A stretch of 64,000 bases of DNA from Tolumonas osonensis (GCF_014202415.1 NZ_JACHGR010000005.1:62001-126000); one strand, 5' to 3'; positions 1 through 9,069 are shown, counted from the first letter of the stretch. The notes: generated from the sequence alone by a model not told the origin. Program-made: numbers and translations.

Positions 1-60
1 AAGATTCAAAAGCCATACACTACCCGGCAATCAATACTCTCTGTTACAGACTGACAAATC

Positions 61-756
61 ATGCGATTAGATAAACATCTTCATCAATGTCTTGGTATTT
101 CCCGTTCTCAGGCATCTCAGTTACTGAAAACCGGCCGTATCAGCGTCAACAATCTGATCATCAAAAGTGGCGCGCACCATGTAACAGAGCAAGATCTCAT
201 TCTGCTGGATGGTGAACCACTGGATACCCCCGGCGAAAAACATTATTACTTTATGCTGCATAAGCCACAGGGGTATGTATGTGCTAACGGTGATGCCAGC
301 CATCCGGGTATTGCACGGCTGTTTGATTTGCCTGGTGCCAGTGAATTGCATGCTGCCGGCCGGCTTGATGTCGATACTACCGGGCTGGTGCTTGTTACCA
401 ATGATGGACAGTGGTCTCACCGCGTCACCTCCCCCCGGAAACAATGCGATAAAACCTACCGCGTATGGCTGGCCGAACCACTCTCCCCAGAAACAGAAGA
501 AGTATTCGCTAACGGTATTTTACTACGCAGTGAAACCCAGGTGACACGACCGGCGCAACTGGAAATCATTACCCCGCAGGAAGTGTTACTGACCATCCAT
601 GAAGGAAAATATCATCAGGTCAAGCGCATGTTCGCGGCCGTCGGCAATCATGTGGAACGGTTACACCGTGAACGCATTGGTGAACTGGTGCTGGATCCGG
701 CTGTCCCGGAAGGCAGTTACCGGGAGCTGACCCCTGAAGAGATTGCTCTCTTCTAG
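61..756 (+). CDS. rsuA: 16S rRNA pseudouridine(516) synthase RsuA
   Basis: Isomerises uridine 516 of 16S rRNA to pseudouridine during small-subunit assembly in the cytoplasm. The 231-residue product has an N-terminal S4 RNA-binding domain (about residues 1-60), then the RsuA/RluB/E/F-type catalytic domain. The signature GRLDVDTTGL at residues 100-109 holds the catalytic Asp103. The length matches E. coli RsuA. The gene is read from the first ATG. It ends tail-to-tail with the DMT transporter on the other strand, and the two stop codons share the tetranucleotide CTAG at 753-756. RluE/RluB paralogues share the fold; the length and S4 domain favour RsuA. Confidence 0.93.
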   Translation: MRLDKHLHQCLGISRSQASQLLKTGRISVNNLIIKSGAHHVTEQDLILLDGEPLDTPGEKHYYFMLHKPQGYVCANGDASHPGIARLFDLPGASELHAAGRLDVDTTGLVLVTNDGQWSHRVTSPRKQCDKTYRVWLAEPLSPETEEVFANGILLRSETQVTRPAQLEIITPQEVLLTIHEGKYHQVKRMFAAVGNHVERLHRERIGELVLDPAVPEGSYRELTPEEIALF

Positions 757-1637
757 CGGGCCAGTACCAGCGCCGTTCCGGTCACGACTAATACAGCCCC
801 CAGCCATGAGCCGGCGCCGGGTCTCTGCCGGGTAAAAATCCAGAGGATCGGCAACAGCATCACCGGTGAAGTGGATGACATAATGGCCACTAATGTCACG
901 TTGCCATGCTTCAGGGCAAACAAGAAGATCGTCATCCCGAGCACCATCGCCAGCAGACCATTCAGTGTGATGATACCCAGAATCCGCAAATTGATCGGTG
1001 ATATGGCTTTGCTGAACGGCACTTGTGTCAGCCTCAGCGCGGCATGTGCAGCAAAAGCAACCAGCATCCGGATACATGACGCGGCAATGGGATCTGCCCC
1101 GGCCATCATCACCGGTTTGGCAATAATAGTACCCAGCGACTGACACAATGCCGCCATGAGTCCCAAACACAGGCTCAGCCACAAGGCACCATGGCTATAT
1201 TCGAGTTTTTGTGTTTGAGAACCACTAAAAGCGACCGCAATCAAAACGCCGGCAAATACCAGCGCAGCCCCACTCCAGCCTTGCAAAGAGAGCTGTTCCT
1301 GAAACAACCAGATACCGAATAGGGCCGAGAATGCCGCATGCGTAGCGAAAAGCAGACTGGATCGGCGGGGACCAATACGGTTCATGCAGGCATACAGACA
1401 GGTATCGCCGATAAAAATACCGATCAATCCGGAACTGGCCATCATTCCCACCTGAGTCAGGGATAGAGAATAAAAACCACCACTGACCAGCCCCATCACG
1501 CCCAGCATCAGACTGACACAGGCCATTCGCCAGCGACTGAACGCAAACGTACCCAGATGTCTTGCCGGAACAACAGATAACAGACTGGCACAGGCCCATA
1601 AAAAAGCTGACACTAGGGCCAGCCATTCCAGAGACAT
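753..1637 (-). CDS. DMT-superfamily (EamA) transporter
   Basis: Inner-membrane protein of 294 residues, strongly hydrophobic, with the pattern of two tandem five-helix EamA domains. The first half contains the motif GIFIGDTCLYACMNRIGP, the second a helix-rich block ending in ALKHGN. The family exports small metabolites such as amino acids or nucleosides, but the substrate cannot be read from sequence. It is a single gene converging on rsuA with a 4-base overlap, and nothing nearby indicates its role. The start is the first ATG, and the length is normal for the family. Confidence 0.85.
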   Translation of the reverse strand: MSLEWLALVSAFLWACASLLSVVPARHLGTFAFSRWRMACVSLMLGVMGLVSGGFYSLSLTQVGMMASSGLIGIFIGDTCLYACMNRIGPRRSSLLFATHAAFSALFGIWLFQEQLSLQGWSGAALVFAGVLIAVAFSGSQTQKLEYSHGALWLSLCLGLMAALCQSLGTIIAKPVMMAGADPIAASCIRMLVAFAAHAALRLTQVPFSKAISPINLRILGIITLNGLLAMVLGMTIFLFALKHGNVTLVAIMSSTSPVMLLPILWIFTRQRPGAGSWLGAVLVVTGTALVLAR

Positions 1638-1700
1638 AACAACCTCAAGACAACACGGCAGATCGGCCAGATCCGACCTGCCTCAGAAAAGAGTTACCGA

Positions 1701-2858
1701 TCAGAGAAGACCCGGTTCATCACGTTTCAGCGGATCCAGTTCCCAACTCAAAGCCGGACCTTTAATTTCCACCTTGCCGTTCTCATCATGTAATTTGATC
1801 TTCAGCTTCAGGTTATTGACGGAGTCTGCGTTACGCAACGCTTCATCTTCATCAATCACCCCTTCGCAATAAAGCTCAAACAGACACTGGTCAAATGTTT
1901 TCATGCCCAGGTTGACCGATTTTTCCATAATATCTTTGATATTGGAGAAATCGCCGCGACGGATCATATCCTGAATCGTTGCCGTTCCTAACAGCACTTC
2001 GACGGCTGCACGGCGTTTGCCGTCCACGGTTTTTACCAGACGCTGGGAAACGAAAGCCTTCAGGTTATTACCCAAATCGTTCATTAACTGCGGATGACGC
2101 TCTTCCGGGAAGAAGTTGATAATACGGTCCAGTGCCTGGTTCGCATTGTTGGCGTGTAGTGTCGAGATCGCCAGGTGACCTGTTTCGGCAAATGCCAGGG
2201 CGTGTTCCATCGTTTCACGATCGCGGATCTCCCCGATCAGAATAACGTCCGGCGCCTGACGGAGTGTATTTTTCAGTGCCGCATGAAAACTGCGGGTATC
2301 CACACCGACTTCACGCTGGTTGATGATGCTTTTCTTGTGCGGATGAATATATTCAATAGGGTCTTCAATGGTGATGATGTGCCCGCTGGTGTTTTTATTG
2401 CGGTGATCGATCAGTGCCGCCAGCGACGTTGACTTACCAGAACCGGTCCCGCCGACAAACAGCACCAGACCGCGTTTTTGCATAATGACATCCAGCAGCA
2501 CCGGCGGCAGCTTCAACTCTTCAAACGTCGGAATATCCAGTTTGATGTTACGGGCGACAATCGAGATTTCATTACGCTGGCGGAAAATATTGACACGGAA
2601 GCGGCCAACCCGGGGTAAAGAAAGCGCCAGGTTCATCTCCAGCTCTTTTTCAAACGCGATTTTTTGTTCTGCATCCATGACTTCGTCGGCAATCGCCGCC
2701 ACTTCGCCCGGCTTCATCGGAAGTTCCTGGATCGGTGTCAGTACACCATTAAATTTGATACTGGGTATTGCTCCTGTAGAAAGATATAAGTCTGAGCCAT
2801 TTTCATAGGCCAGCTTAATCAGCATATCCAGAAACTCCATCGATTCGACAACAGGCAT
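1701..2858 (-). CDS. pilU: Type IV pilus retraction ATPase, PilU-type
   Basis: Cytoplasmic hexameric ATPase of the PilT/PilU family that powers pilus depolymerisation at the base of the type IV pilus. The 385-residue product has an N-terminal PAS-like domain (about 1-110), then the RecA-like ATPase with Walker A GGTGSGKST at residues 136-144, an Asp box with IRDRETMEHALAFAETGHL, and the AIRDRE-like segment typical of retraction motors. The longer C-terminus ending near DPLKRDEPGLL fits PilU rather than PilT, which is usually near 345 residues. A good ribosome site (GGGAGA) precedes the chosen ATG; Met7 is an alternative start. PilT is not adjacent, which is unusual because pilT and pilU are often neighbours. 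Confidence 0.85.
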   Translation of the reverse strand: MPVVESMEFLDMLIKLAYENGSDLYLSTGAIPSIKFNGVLTPIQELPMKPGEVAAIADEVMDAEQKIAFEKELEMNLALSLPRVGRFRVNIFRQRNEISIVARNIKLDIPTFEELKLPPVLLDVIMQKRGLVLFVGGTGSGKSTSLAALIDHRNKNTSGHIITIEDPIEYIHPHKKSIINQREVGVDTRSFHAALKNTLRQAPDVILIGEIRDRETMEHALAFAETGHLAISTLHANNANQALDRIINFFPEERHPQLMNDLGNNLKAFVSQRLVKTVDGKRRAAVEVLLGTATIQDMIRRGDFSNIKDIMEKSVNLGMKTFDQCLFELYCEGVIDEDEALRNADSVNNLKLKIKLHDENGKVEIKGPALSWELDPLKRDEPGLL

Positions 2859-3039
2859 GTCACGTCTCCCTAGCGTGCTTATGTTTTATATGGCGTGTAT
2901 TTTGCCGGTTTATTTCCGTCATGTACCAGAAATATATAGAAAAATTTACACAAGTCGCATCTGTGACCAAAGATATCCGCCTAATCCAGCAACCTGCTCT
3001 ATACTTTAAGCAGCGTGTGGACTGAGTCTGGAGGTTTAT

Positions 3040-3906
3040 ATGTGGCAATCCATTACAAAACAGATCTCCGAATGTATGGATACACCGTTTACTATCGAGA
3101 AACGTCAGTTGTTGCTGCATAACGAAGACTCGAATTATTACCGGATAACCGATCAAACCCGGGATATCTCTTTTGTCATACGGATCACGCCCAAATCCCT
3201 GTCCACCAAATTTGATATTGTAACCCGTAACCAGGCCCTTATGGCTGACTGGCTGACCTCCCCTAAAATTATTTTATACGGTTCAACTTCGGATCAATGC
3301 TTTGTTGTTTTCCAGCCGTTTGAGGTAAAAGACGCCCAGCCCACTTCGGATGAATGGTATGACTTAGGCAAACGCTTTGCCGGCATGCACAAAAATTGTC
3401 AGCAAGGTATGTATGGCTGGGAAGAAGATACCTATATATTCCAGCAAATTCAGCCTAATCGCTGGCAAAAAAACTGGGCCTCGTTCTTTTCTGAGCAGCG
3501 GATTGGCTGGCAGTTGCAGTTACATGAGGAAAAGGGAAAACACCTGATCAATATTTCAGATATGACCAGCGTGATACACCGTCTTCTGCATCATCATCAT
3601 CCTGAGCCCTGTATGCTGCACGGGCAATTATTACCAGACAACATACTGACCACTGATGATGGTCTTTTCCTGCCCGATAACGCCTGCTACTGCGGGGATC
3701 GGGAACTGGATCTGGCCTGGCTGGCAGCCTTCTCGCCCGACCAAACCGATTTTATGCGCGGCTACCAGGAGGTCTGGCCACTACCCCACGGGCACGATGT
3801 CCGGCAGGTCATCTATACGTTATATCCGTTACTGGTGCAGTTACATAATGATCCTGTGGTGGAAACCCGGGTGCAGCATCAGATTGCGCTAATTTTAGCC
3901 ATTTGA
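3040..3906 (+). CDS. YniA-like fructosamine kinase family protein, probable pseudokinase
   Basis: The 288-residue protein can be aligned by eye with E. coli YniA, a fructosamine kinase family member, through WQKNWASFFSEQRIGWQL and CYCGDRELDLAW. YniA-type enzymes phosphorylate sugars or glycated amines. Here the key catalytic positions differ: the catalytic-loop HGD appears as HGQ, the metal-binding DPA appears as DNA, and the Lys of strand beta-3 (FVK in YniA) appears to be Arg (FVIR). Those three changes suggest it has lost or altered kinase activity. It is a single gene, divergent from pilU, preceded by GGAGG at a normal distance. In E. coli, yniA sits close to yniC/hxpB; here hxpB lies 1.8 kb downstream, so part of that neighbourhood is retained. 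Confidence 0.72.
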   Translation: MWQSITKQISECMDTPFTIEKRQLLLHNEDSNYYRITDQTRDISFVIRITPKSLSTKFDIVTRNQALMADWLTSPKIILYGSTSDQCFVVFQPFEVKDAQPTSDEWYDLGKRFAGMHKNCQQGMYGWEEDTYIFQQIQPNRWQKNWASFFSEQRIGWQLQLHEEKGKHLINISDMTSVIHRLLHHHHPEPCMLHGQLLPDNILTTDDGLFLPDNACYCGDRELDLAWLAAFSPDQTDFMRGYQEVWPLPHGHDVRQVIYTLYPLLVQLHNDPVVETRVQHQIALILAI

Positions 3907-3977
3907 GAGAGATAAACTGGCGGGTTAAGCCACTTATGGCTATAGTGTCGGCGGTTTAAAATAACAGAGACTGACCG

Positions 3978-4187
3978 ATGAAACACCTCGCCTACTGCGA
4001 AAAAATCAGGGAGGTTTACAGTCAAATCGGGAGCGGTGATCAGGGCTATATGCCAAATGCTATCGGTGTTGTGTTAACCACACTGGATCAAATTGCCGCC
4101 AATCCGGATCTGCCTGAAGACGTTCGTAACAGAGCAGCGTTTGCTGCAGCCAATCTGCTAATCAGTGATTACTCCGAAGACGCCTGA
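3978..4187 (+). CDS. yaeP: YaeP family small protein (UPF0253)
   Basis: Small acidic protein of 69 residues matching the YaeP/UPF0253 family along its whole length: SGDQGYMPNAIG in the middle, and AAFAAANLLISDY near the C-terminus. Its function is unknown. The protein is compact and helical with no signal peptide or membrane segment. The stop codon lies inside the left arm of a strong intrinsic terminator, so the 3' end of the gene doubles as the terminator stem. It reads in the same direction as the MATE pump that follows but is separated from it by that terminator. Confidence 0.85.
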   Translation: MKHLAYCEKIREVYSQIGSGDQGYMPNAIGVVLTTLDQIAANPDLPEDVRNRAAFAAANLLISDYSEDA

Positions 4188-4206
4188 TATTCAGGCGTCT
4201 TTATTT
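4179..4206 (+). terminator. Intrinsic terminator of yaeP
   Basis: Perfect 9-base-pair stem GACGCCTGA / TCAGGCGTC with a TAT loop, followed by TTTATTTT. The yaeP stop TGA (4185-4187) forms the top of the left arm. Confidence 0.85.
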
Positions 4207-4230
4207 TCTTACACGTATAAAGGTCATGTT

Positions 4231-5589
4231 GTGATTCAGTATCAACAGGAGATCCGCCGCCTGGTCCGGCTGGCATTCCCTATTCTTCTGGCGCAAGTCG
4301 CCCAAACAGCGATGACGCTGGTGGATACCATTATGGCTGGCCGGTACAGCGCTATCGACCTGGCCGCTATCTCCGTTGCCAGCAGCTTCTGGCTGCCCAT
4401 CGTATTAACCAGTCAGGGCATCATCATGGCGCTGACGCCGATCGTTGCGCAACTCAACGGAGCCCAGAAAAAAGACAAAATACCCAATGCGGTGGCACAG
4501 GGGTTGTGGCTGACCTTACTGGTATTGATTCCTGCCGGACTACTGCTGTATTTCAGTCCGTTGTTACTTCACTGGATGGATGTTTCCAGCGTGATGGCGG
4601 ATAAAACCACCCGCTATCTGCATGCCATGCTGCTGGGGCTGCCAGCCTATCTTTATTATCAGGTATTACGGAATTACGCCGAGGGGCTGTCGCACACCAT
4701 ACCCGGCATGTGCATCGCTTTTGCCGGTCTGCTGCTCAACATTCCGCTTAACTATCTGCTGATCTACGGTGTCTGGGGATTACCTGAATTAGGTGGTGTC
4801 GGCTGCGGCTTTGCATCCGCCGCTGCCATGTGGTTCATGGCCATCGTCATCACAGTATATGTACTGAAATCACCGGCTTACCAGGAATACCGCCTGTTCC
4901 GTCAATACATCGGCTGGCAATGGAGCAGCATGGCTCGCATCTTCAAACTTGGTGCGCCCATTGCAATGGCACTGTTTTGTGAGGTGACCCTGTTTACCGT
5001 GGTTGCCTTGCTGCTGGCACCGCTCGGCCCGGAAATTGTTGCCAGCCATCAGGTTGCGTTGAACTATTCTTCACTGATTTTCATGCTGCCTTTGTCTCTG
5101 GGATACGCCATTACTATCCGGGTTGGACACTCGATGGGAGAAGAACAGCCAGCGCAGGCCCGCGTTGCAGTATTCAGTGGTCTGATGGTGGGCTTATCAA
5201 TCACCGTCATCACCGCGACTTCCACCATTTTGCTCCGGCACTGGATAGCCACACAATACACCAGCGAACCTTCCGTGATCACATTAGCCGCCCACCTGAT
5301 CATCTTTGCGGCAGTTTATCAGTTCTCTGATACCGTGCAGGCCATATCATCCGGCGCTTTGCGTGGATTCAAGGATACCCGAATCATCTTCCTGATCACT
5401 CTGTTCGCATATTGGCTGATCGGCATTCCAACCGGCGTCCTGCTGGGATTAACGGACTGGGTCACGCCGCGGATGGGACCTCAGGGTTTCTGGATCGGCA
5501 TCATTCTTGGTCTGACGACCGCGGCAGCTCTGCTGGCCTTCCGCTTACGGACCACCTTACGGAAAACACTTAGCCAGCAGATTAGCTAG
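4231..5589 (+). CDS. norM: MATE family multidrug efflux pump, NorM/MdtK type
   Basis: Inner-membrane cation-coupled exporter of drugs and cationic dyes. The product of 452 residues has 12 predicted helices in two homologous halves. Family motifs include LAQVAQTAMTLVDTIMAG near the N-terminus and GLPELGGVGCGFASA mid-protein, both closely matching MdtK/NorM. I start at the GTG at 4231, preceded by AAAGG, because the longer in-frame reading would begin within yaeP and run through its terminator. Start VIQYQQEIRRL aligns with MdtK. It is a single-gene unit; no regulator is adjacent. Confidence 0.88.
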   Translation: MIQYQQEIRRLVRLAFPILLAQVAQTAMTLVDTIMAGRYSAIDLAAISVASSFWLPIVLTSQGIIMALTPIVAQLNGAQKKDKIPNAVAQGLWLTLLVLIPAGLLLYFSPLLLHWMDVSSVMADKTTRYLHAMLLGLPAYLYYQVLRNYAEGLSHTIPGMCIAFAGLLLNIPLNYLLIYGVWGLPELGGVGCGFASAAAMWFMAIVITVYVLKSPAYQEYRLFRQYIGWQWSSMARIFKLGAPIAMALFCEVTLFTVVALLLAPLGPEIVASHQVALNYSSLIFMLPLSLGYAITIRVGHSMGEEQPAQARVAVFSGLMVGLSITVITATSTILLRHWIATQYTSEPSVITLAAHLIIFAAVYQFSDTVQAISSGALRGFKDTRIIFLITLFAYWLIGIPTGVLLGLTDWVTPRMGPQGFWIGIILGLTTAAALLAFRLRTTLRKTLSQQIS

Positions 5590-5721
5590 TCAGAATGCGA
5601 GCAGATGAAATGGGACACAGTTCACTGTTCGCACCCATGAAACCGGTTTCATCTTTACAGTCGACATGAATACCCATACCTTTCGTAAAGTCATTATTCC
5701 TTAATATTCAGAGACGCCCAG

Positions 5722-6372
5722 ATGCAGAAAAAAGCCGTAATTTTCGATATGGATGGTGTATTGATCGACTCAGAACCTTTCTGGCAACAAGCCCAGATTG
5801 AAGTATTAAAAGATCTGGGTATCGAGATCACGCCTAAAGAATGTGAAGAAACCATGGGACTGCGTATTGATGCGCTGGTCGCTCACTGGTATGCCAAATA
5901 TCGTTGGGAAGGTCCGGGTATTGAGGAAACGGCTAGCACCATTGTCGGCCGGGTAGCCAGTAATGTGATGCTTTCAGGCGTGGCAAAAGAAGGGGTTCGG
6001 GATGCACTGAAAGTAGTGTCCGACCAGGGGTTTGCCATCGGTCTGGCCACGTCCTCCCCCATGGAGCTCGTTCATGCCGTTCTGGCTCGTCTGGAAATCA
6101 GCCATTATTTTTCTATATGTCATTCCGCCGAGTTCGAAGAGTATGGCAAACCACACCCTGCGGTTTATCTGCAGACCGCGGTTCAGATGGGTGTTCATCC
6201 GAAAGAATGCATCGCAATCGAGGACAGCTTCAATGGGCTACTGGCTGCCAAAGCCGCAACCATGAAGGCGATTGTGATACCAGAATCTGTTCATGCCGCT
6301 AACCCGCGTTTCTCTATTGCGGATATCTGTTTATCCAGTCTGAAAGAGCTGACAACAGATCATCTGGGCTGA
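5722..6372 (+). CDS. hxpB: Hexitol/2-deoxyglucose-6-phosphate phosphatase HxpB (HAD family)
   Basis: Cytoplasmic HAD-superfamily phosphatase of 216 residues resembling E. coli HxpB (YniC), which dephosphorylates sugar phosphates such as 2-deoxyglucose-6-phosphate. Motif I is FDMDGVLIDSEPFW with nucleophile Asp at residue 9. Motif II is the Ser/Thr in LATSSPMEL, motif III the Lys in GKPHPAVY, and motif IV IEDSFNGLLAAKAA. The LGLRID-type segment (MGLRIDALVAHWY) is typical of HxpB. It converges on aroG with a shared bidirectional terminator. The name is by similarity; related HAD phosphatases have overlapping substrates. Confidence 0.83.
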   Translation: MQKKAVIFDMDGVLIDSEPFWQQAQIEVLKDLGIEITPKECEETMGLRIDALVAHWYAKYRWEGPGIEETASTIVGRVASNVMLSGVAKEGVRDALKVVSDQGFAIGLATSSPMELVHAVLARLEISHYFSICHSAEFEEYGKPHPAVYLQTAVQMGVHPKECIAIEDSFNGLLAAKAATMKAIVIPESVHAANPRFSIADICLSSLKELTTDHLG

Positions 6373-6375
6373 AAA

Positions 6376-6405
6376 AAACAAAGCCCGCATTCCGGCGGGC
6401 TTCTC
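6376..6405. terminator. Bidirectional terminator between hxpB and aroG
   Basis: Stem AAGCCCGC (6381-6388) / GCGGGCTT (6395-6402) with A-rich sequence on the left and TTCTCTT on the right. It can serve both convergent genes; the T-tract is better for the leftward aroG transcript. Confidence 0.75.
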
Positions 6406-6427
6406 TTCGCATGCACATTAACGTGAA

Positions 6428-7477
6428 TTAGCCACGGCGTGCTTTTACGGCTACCGCCAGCTGACGCAGCAAATTGGCAGTATCATCCCAGCCGATGCAG
6501 GCATCAGTGATACTTTGGCCACAGATCAGCTCCTGACCTTCAACCAGATCCTGACGACCTTCAACCAGATGACTCTCCACCATCACACCCATGATGTGGT
6601 GATTGCCGGACGCGATTTGACCACAGACATCAGCACACACTTCCATCTGTTTCTTGAACTGCTTGGAACTGTTGGCGTGGCTGAAGTCGATCATCATCTT
6701 GGTTGGCAGATCGGCTTTTTCCAGATCTTTCACTACTGCAGCAACATGTTTGGCACTGTAGTTTGGCTCTTTACCACCACGCAGGATGATATGGCAGTCT
6801 TTGTTGCCTTCAGTAGACACGATGGCTGAATGACCGAATTTGGTGACAGACAGGAAGTTGTGTGGCGCACCTGCCGCGCTGATCGCATCGATCGCGACTT
6901 TGGTGGTACCGTCAGTGCCGTTTTTGAAACCCACCGGGCAAGACAGACCGGAAGCCAGTTCACGGTGAACCTGAGATTCGGTAGTACGCGCACCGATAGC
7001 ACCCCAGCTCATCAGATCCGCCATATACTGTGGCGTGATCATGTCGAGGAATTCGGTAGCTGTTGGCATACCCATATCATTCAGGTCCAACAGCAATTTA
7101 CGGCCAATACGCAGACCGTCATTGATCTTATAGCTGTTATCCAGATACGGATCGTTGATCAGGCCTTTCCAACCAACTGTAGTACGCGGTTTTTCGAAAT
7201 AAACGCGCATTACGATTTCCAGTTCGCCCTTCAGCTCGTCACGCATTGCCAGCAAACGCTTACCGTATTCGATAGCCACTTCCGGATCATGAATAGAGCA
7301 AGGACCAATCACGACCAGCAGACGATCATCCTGATCATTGAGAATATTATGAATCGCCTGACGGCTCTGAAACGCCGTCTGAGTGGCGGTTTCAGTCGCA
7401 GGATACCGCTCCAGCAGAGCAATCGGCGGTAATAATTCTTTAATCTCTTTAATCCTTACATCGTCTGTCTTATACAT
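6428..7477 (-). CDS. aroG: 3-deoxy-7-phosphoheptulonate synthase AroG (class I DAHP synthase)
   Basis: Condenses phosphoenolpyruvate and erythrose-4-phosphate into DAHP, the first step of the shikimate pathway. The 349-residue product resembles E. coli AroG, the Phe-inhibited isozyme, almost end to end: IKEIKELLPP, VIGPCSIHD, YFEKPRTTVGWKGLINDP, GARTTESQ and ILRGGKEPNYS are all present. I use the start giving MYKTDD, which aligns with MNYQNDD of E. coli; an adjacent ATG one codon upstream is possible. GAGG lies about 5 bases before. The Phe-sensitive assignment rests on resemblance to AroG over AroF. A second DAHP synthase (aroF) lies about 19 kb downstream. Confidence 0.92.
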   Translation of the reverse strand: MYKTDDVRIKEIKELLPPIALLERYPATETATQTAFQSRQAIHNILNDQDDRLLVVIGPCSIHDPEVAIEYGKRLLAMRDELKGELEIVMRVYFEKPRTTVGWKGLINDPYLDNSYKINDGLRIGRKLLLDLNDMGMPTATEFLDMITPQYMADLMSWGAIGARTTESQVHRELASGLSCPVGFKNGTDGTTKVAIDAISAAGAPHNFLSVTKFGHSAIVSTEGNKDCHIILRGGKEPNYSAKHVAAVVKDLEKADLPTKMMIDFSHANSSKQFKKQMEVCADVCGQIASGNHHIMGVMVESHLVEGRQDLVEGQELICGQSITDACIGWDDTANLLRQLAVAVKARRG

Positions 7478-7537
7478 CATGACCTCTACGCTATTTTCAT
7501 ATACAGGCAATTCCTGTTTGCCCGTTTGTGGCGAATT

Positions 7538-7566
7538 AATCTAGTTAGATTGCCCCGCTACGTCAA
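7538..7566 (-). promoter_or_regulatory. Candidate sigma-70 promoter for aroG
   Basis: On the minus strand, TTGACG (7561-7566) and TAGATT (7538-7543) are 17 bases apart, about 60 bases upstream of the aroG start. I found no good TyrR box here. Confidence 0.5.
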
Positions 7567-7653
7567 TCATATTGTGACTTTGTTCGCCCGGAACCCCGGC
7601 TCAGGGTATAATGATTAGAAATTTTATCTGTTGTTCCAACCAGGAGATTTACA

Positions 7654-9045
7654 TTGCGCTTTGATGAACTAACGATGCACAAACGCTTAAAAGAGGCCAT
7701 GGCGCATCTTGATTACACGGAGATGACCGAAGTACAGGCTCAGACTATCCCTTATGCGTTAATAGGGCGGGATCTTGCCGTGGCTTCCAGAACCGGATCC
7801 GGTAAAACACTGGCCTATCTGCTTCCGTTGATGCATCGGTTGTTAACCTCAAGAGCGCTTTCAACCCGCGGCCCCCGCGCCCTGATTCTGGCGCCAACCC
7901 GGGAACTGGCAAAACAGGTCTATGCCCAGTTGCGTTTTCTGGTCGCCGGAACCCAAATCCACTGCAGTCTGGTGCTGGGTGGTGAAAACTTTAACGATCA
8001 GATCAAGGCACTGCGTAAAACGCCTCAGGTTCTGGTCGCGACACCTGGCCGTCTGGTCAACCATCTGGAAGCCCGTAGCTTCCTGTTCGATGGGGTTGAA
8101 ATCCTGGTTCTGGATGAAGCGGATCGTATGCTTGATCTCGGATTTGCCGATGCGTTGAAATCTATCCACTCGGCAGCCTCGCACCGTTTACGCCAGACCT
8201 GGTTATTCTCGGCCACGCTGCACCACAAGGCCGTTGAAATGCTGTCCGGCTATATCCTGAAAGCACCGCAGACCATTTCTATTGGTGAAATGCACGCGGT
8301 TCATGCGGATATCAACGAAGTATTCTATTTATGTGATCATCTGGATCATAAACAGGCATTGCTGCAGCATCTGCTGTCCCAGCCTGATTATCAGCAATCG
8401 ATTGTGTTTCTCGCCACGCGTGAAGATACCGAGCGTCTGGCCAGTCACTACAGCAGCCTGAATATCCCGGCACTGGCATTATCCGGTGACATGAAGCAAG
8501 CGCAGCGTAATCAGGTGATTGATCAGTTCTCCCGCGGCCATGCCAAAGTGTTGTTTACCACCGATGTCGCGGCCCGTGGTCTTGACTTGCTGCATGTCTC
8601 GCTGGTGGTGAACTTTGATATGCCTAAGCAGGCTGAAGAATATATCCACCGTATCGGACGTACGGGTCGTGCCGGTAATCAGGGTACGGCGGTCTCACTG
8701 ATCAGTCCGAAAGACTGGGGCTCTTTCCAGAATCTGCTGACATTACAGCGTCGGGAAATAACATTCAGTGTGATTGAAGGTCTTGAAGGTAAGTTCAAAG
8801 GCGTACTGGCACCGAAGAACAAGAAATTCTCCGGCAAGGAACTGCATCCGCTGGCAGCAGCAAAAGCGGCGCAGGGTAAGCGGACCGTCAATAAGAAAGG
8901 CGGACCGGCCGCCAGAAAAGGACCCGGACGTAAAAGCGAAGCCTGGGAACGCGATACCGATGGTTTTGCACCGGTGCGCCGCAAGGCCCCGGCGGAAAAC
9001 AACTACACCGATAACGATACTGGTAACGAGACAGAAGCCGAGTAA
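7654..9045 (+). CDS. DEAD-box ATP-dependent RNA helicase (SrmB/RhlE-like)
   Basis: RNA helicase of 463 residues, probably acting in ribosome assembly or RNA turnover. It shows the Q motif region (MTEVQAQTIP), motif I ASRTGSGKT, Ia PTRELAKQV, II DEAD (LDEADRMLDLGF), III SAT, and VI HRIGRTGRAG. The C-terminal 90 residues are basic and rich in Lys, Arg and Gly, as in SrmB and RhlE tails. The chosen start is TTG at 7654 because CAGGAG lies 7 bases upstream; ATG at 7675 is an alternative that would trim the N-terminal FDEL. Which family member it is cannot be settled by eye, so I give no symbol. Confidence 0.85.
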   Translation: MRFDELTMHKRLKEAMAHLDYTEMTEVQAQTIPYALIGRDLAVASRTGSGKTLAYLLPLMHRLLTSRALSTRGPRALILAPTRELAKQVYAQLRFLVAGTQIHCSLVLGGENFNDQIKALRKTPQVLVATPGRLVNHLEARSFLFDGVEILVLDEADRMLDLGFADALKSIHSAASHRLRQTWLFSATLHHKAVEMLSGYILKAPQTISIGEMHAVHADINEVFYLCDHLDHKQALLQHLLSQPDYQQSIVFLATREDTERLASHYSSLNIPALALSGDMKQAQRNQVIDQFSRGHAKVLFTTDVAARGLDLLHVSLVVNFDMPKQAEEYIHRIGRTGRAGNQGTAVSLISPKDWGSFQNLLTLQRREITFSVIEGLEGKFKGVLAPKNKKFSGKELHPLAAAKAAQGKRTVNKKGGPAARKGPGRKSEAWERDTDGFAPVRRKAPAENNYTDNDTGNETEAE

Positions 9046-9069
9046 TTGTTTCGGCAGCCGGTTAAGTTG

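Noticed and set aside
7607-7612. TATAAT before the helicase gene as a promoter
   Set aside because: The -10 is perfect but no -35 lies at a normal distance, so I do not list it as a feature.
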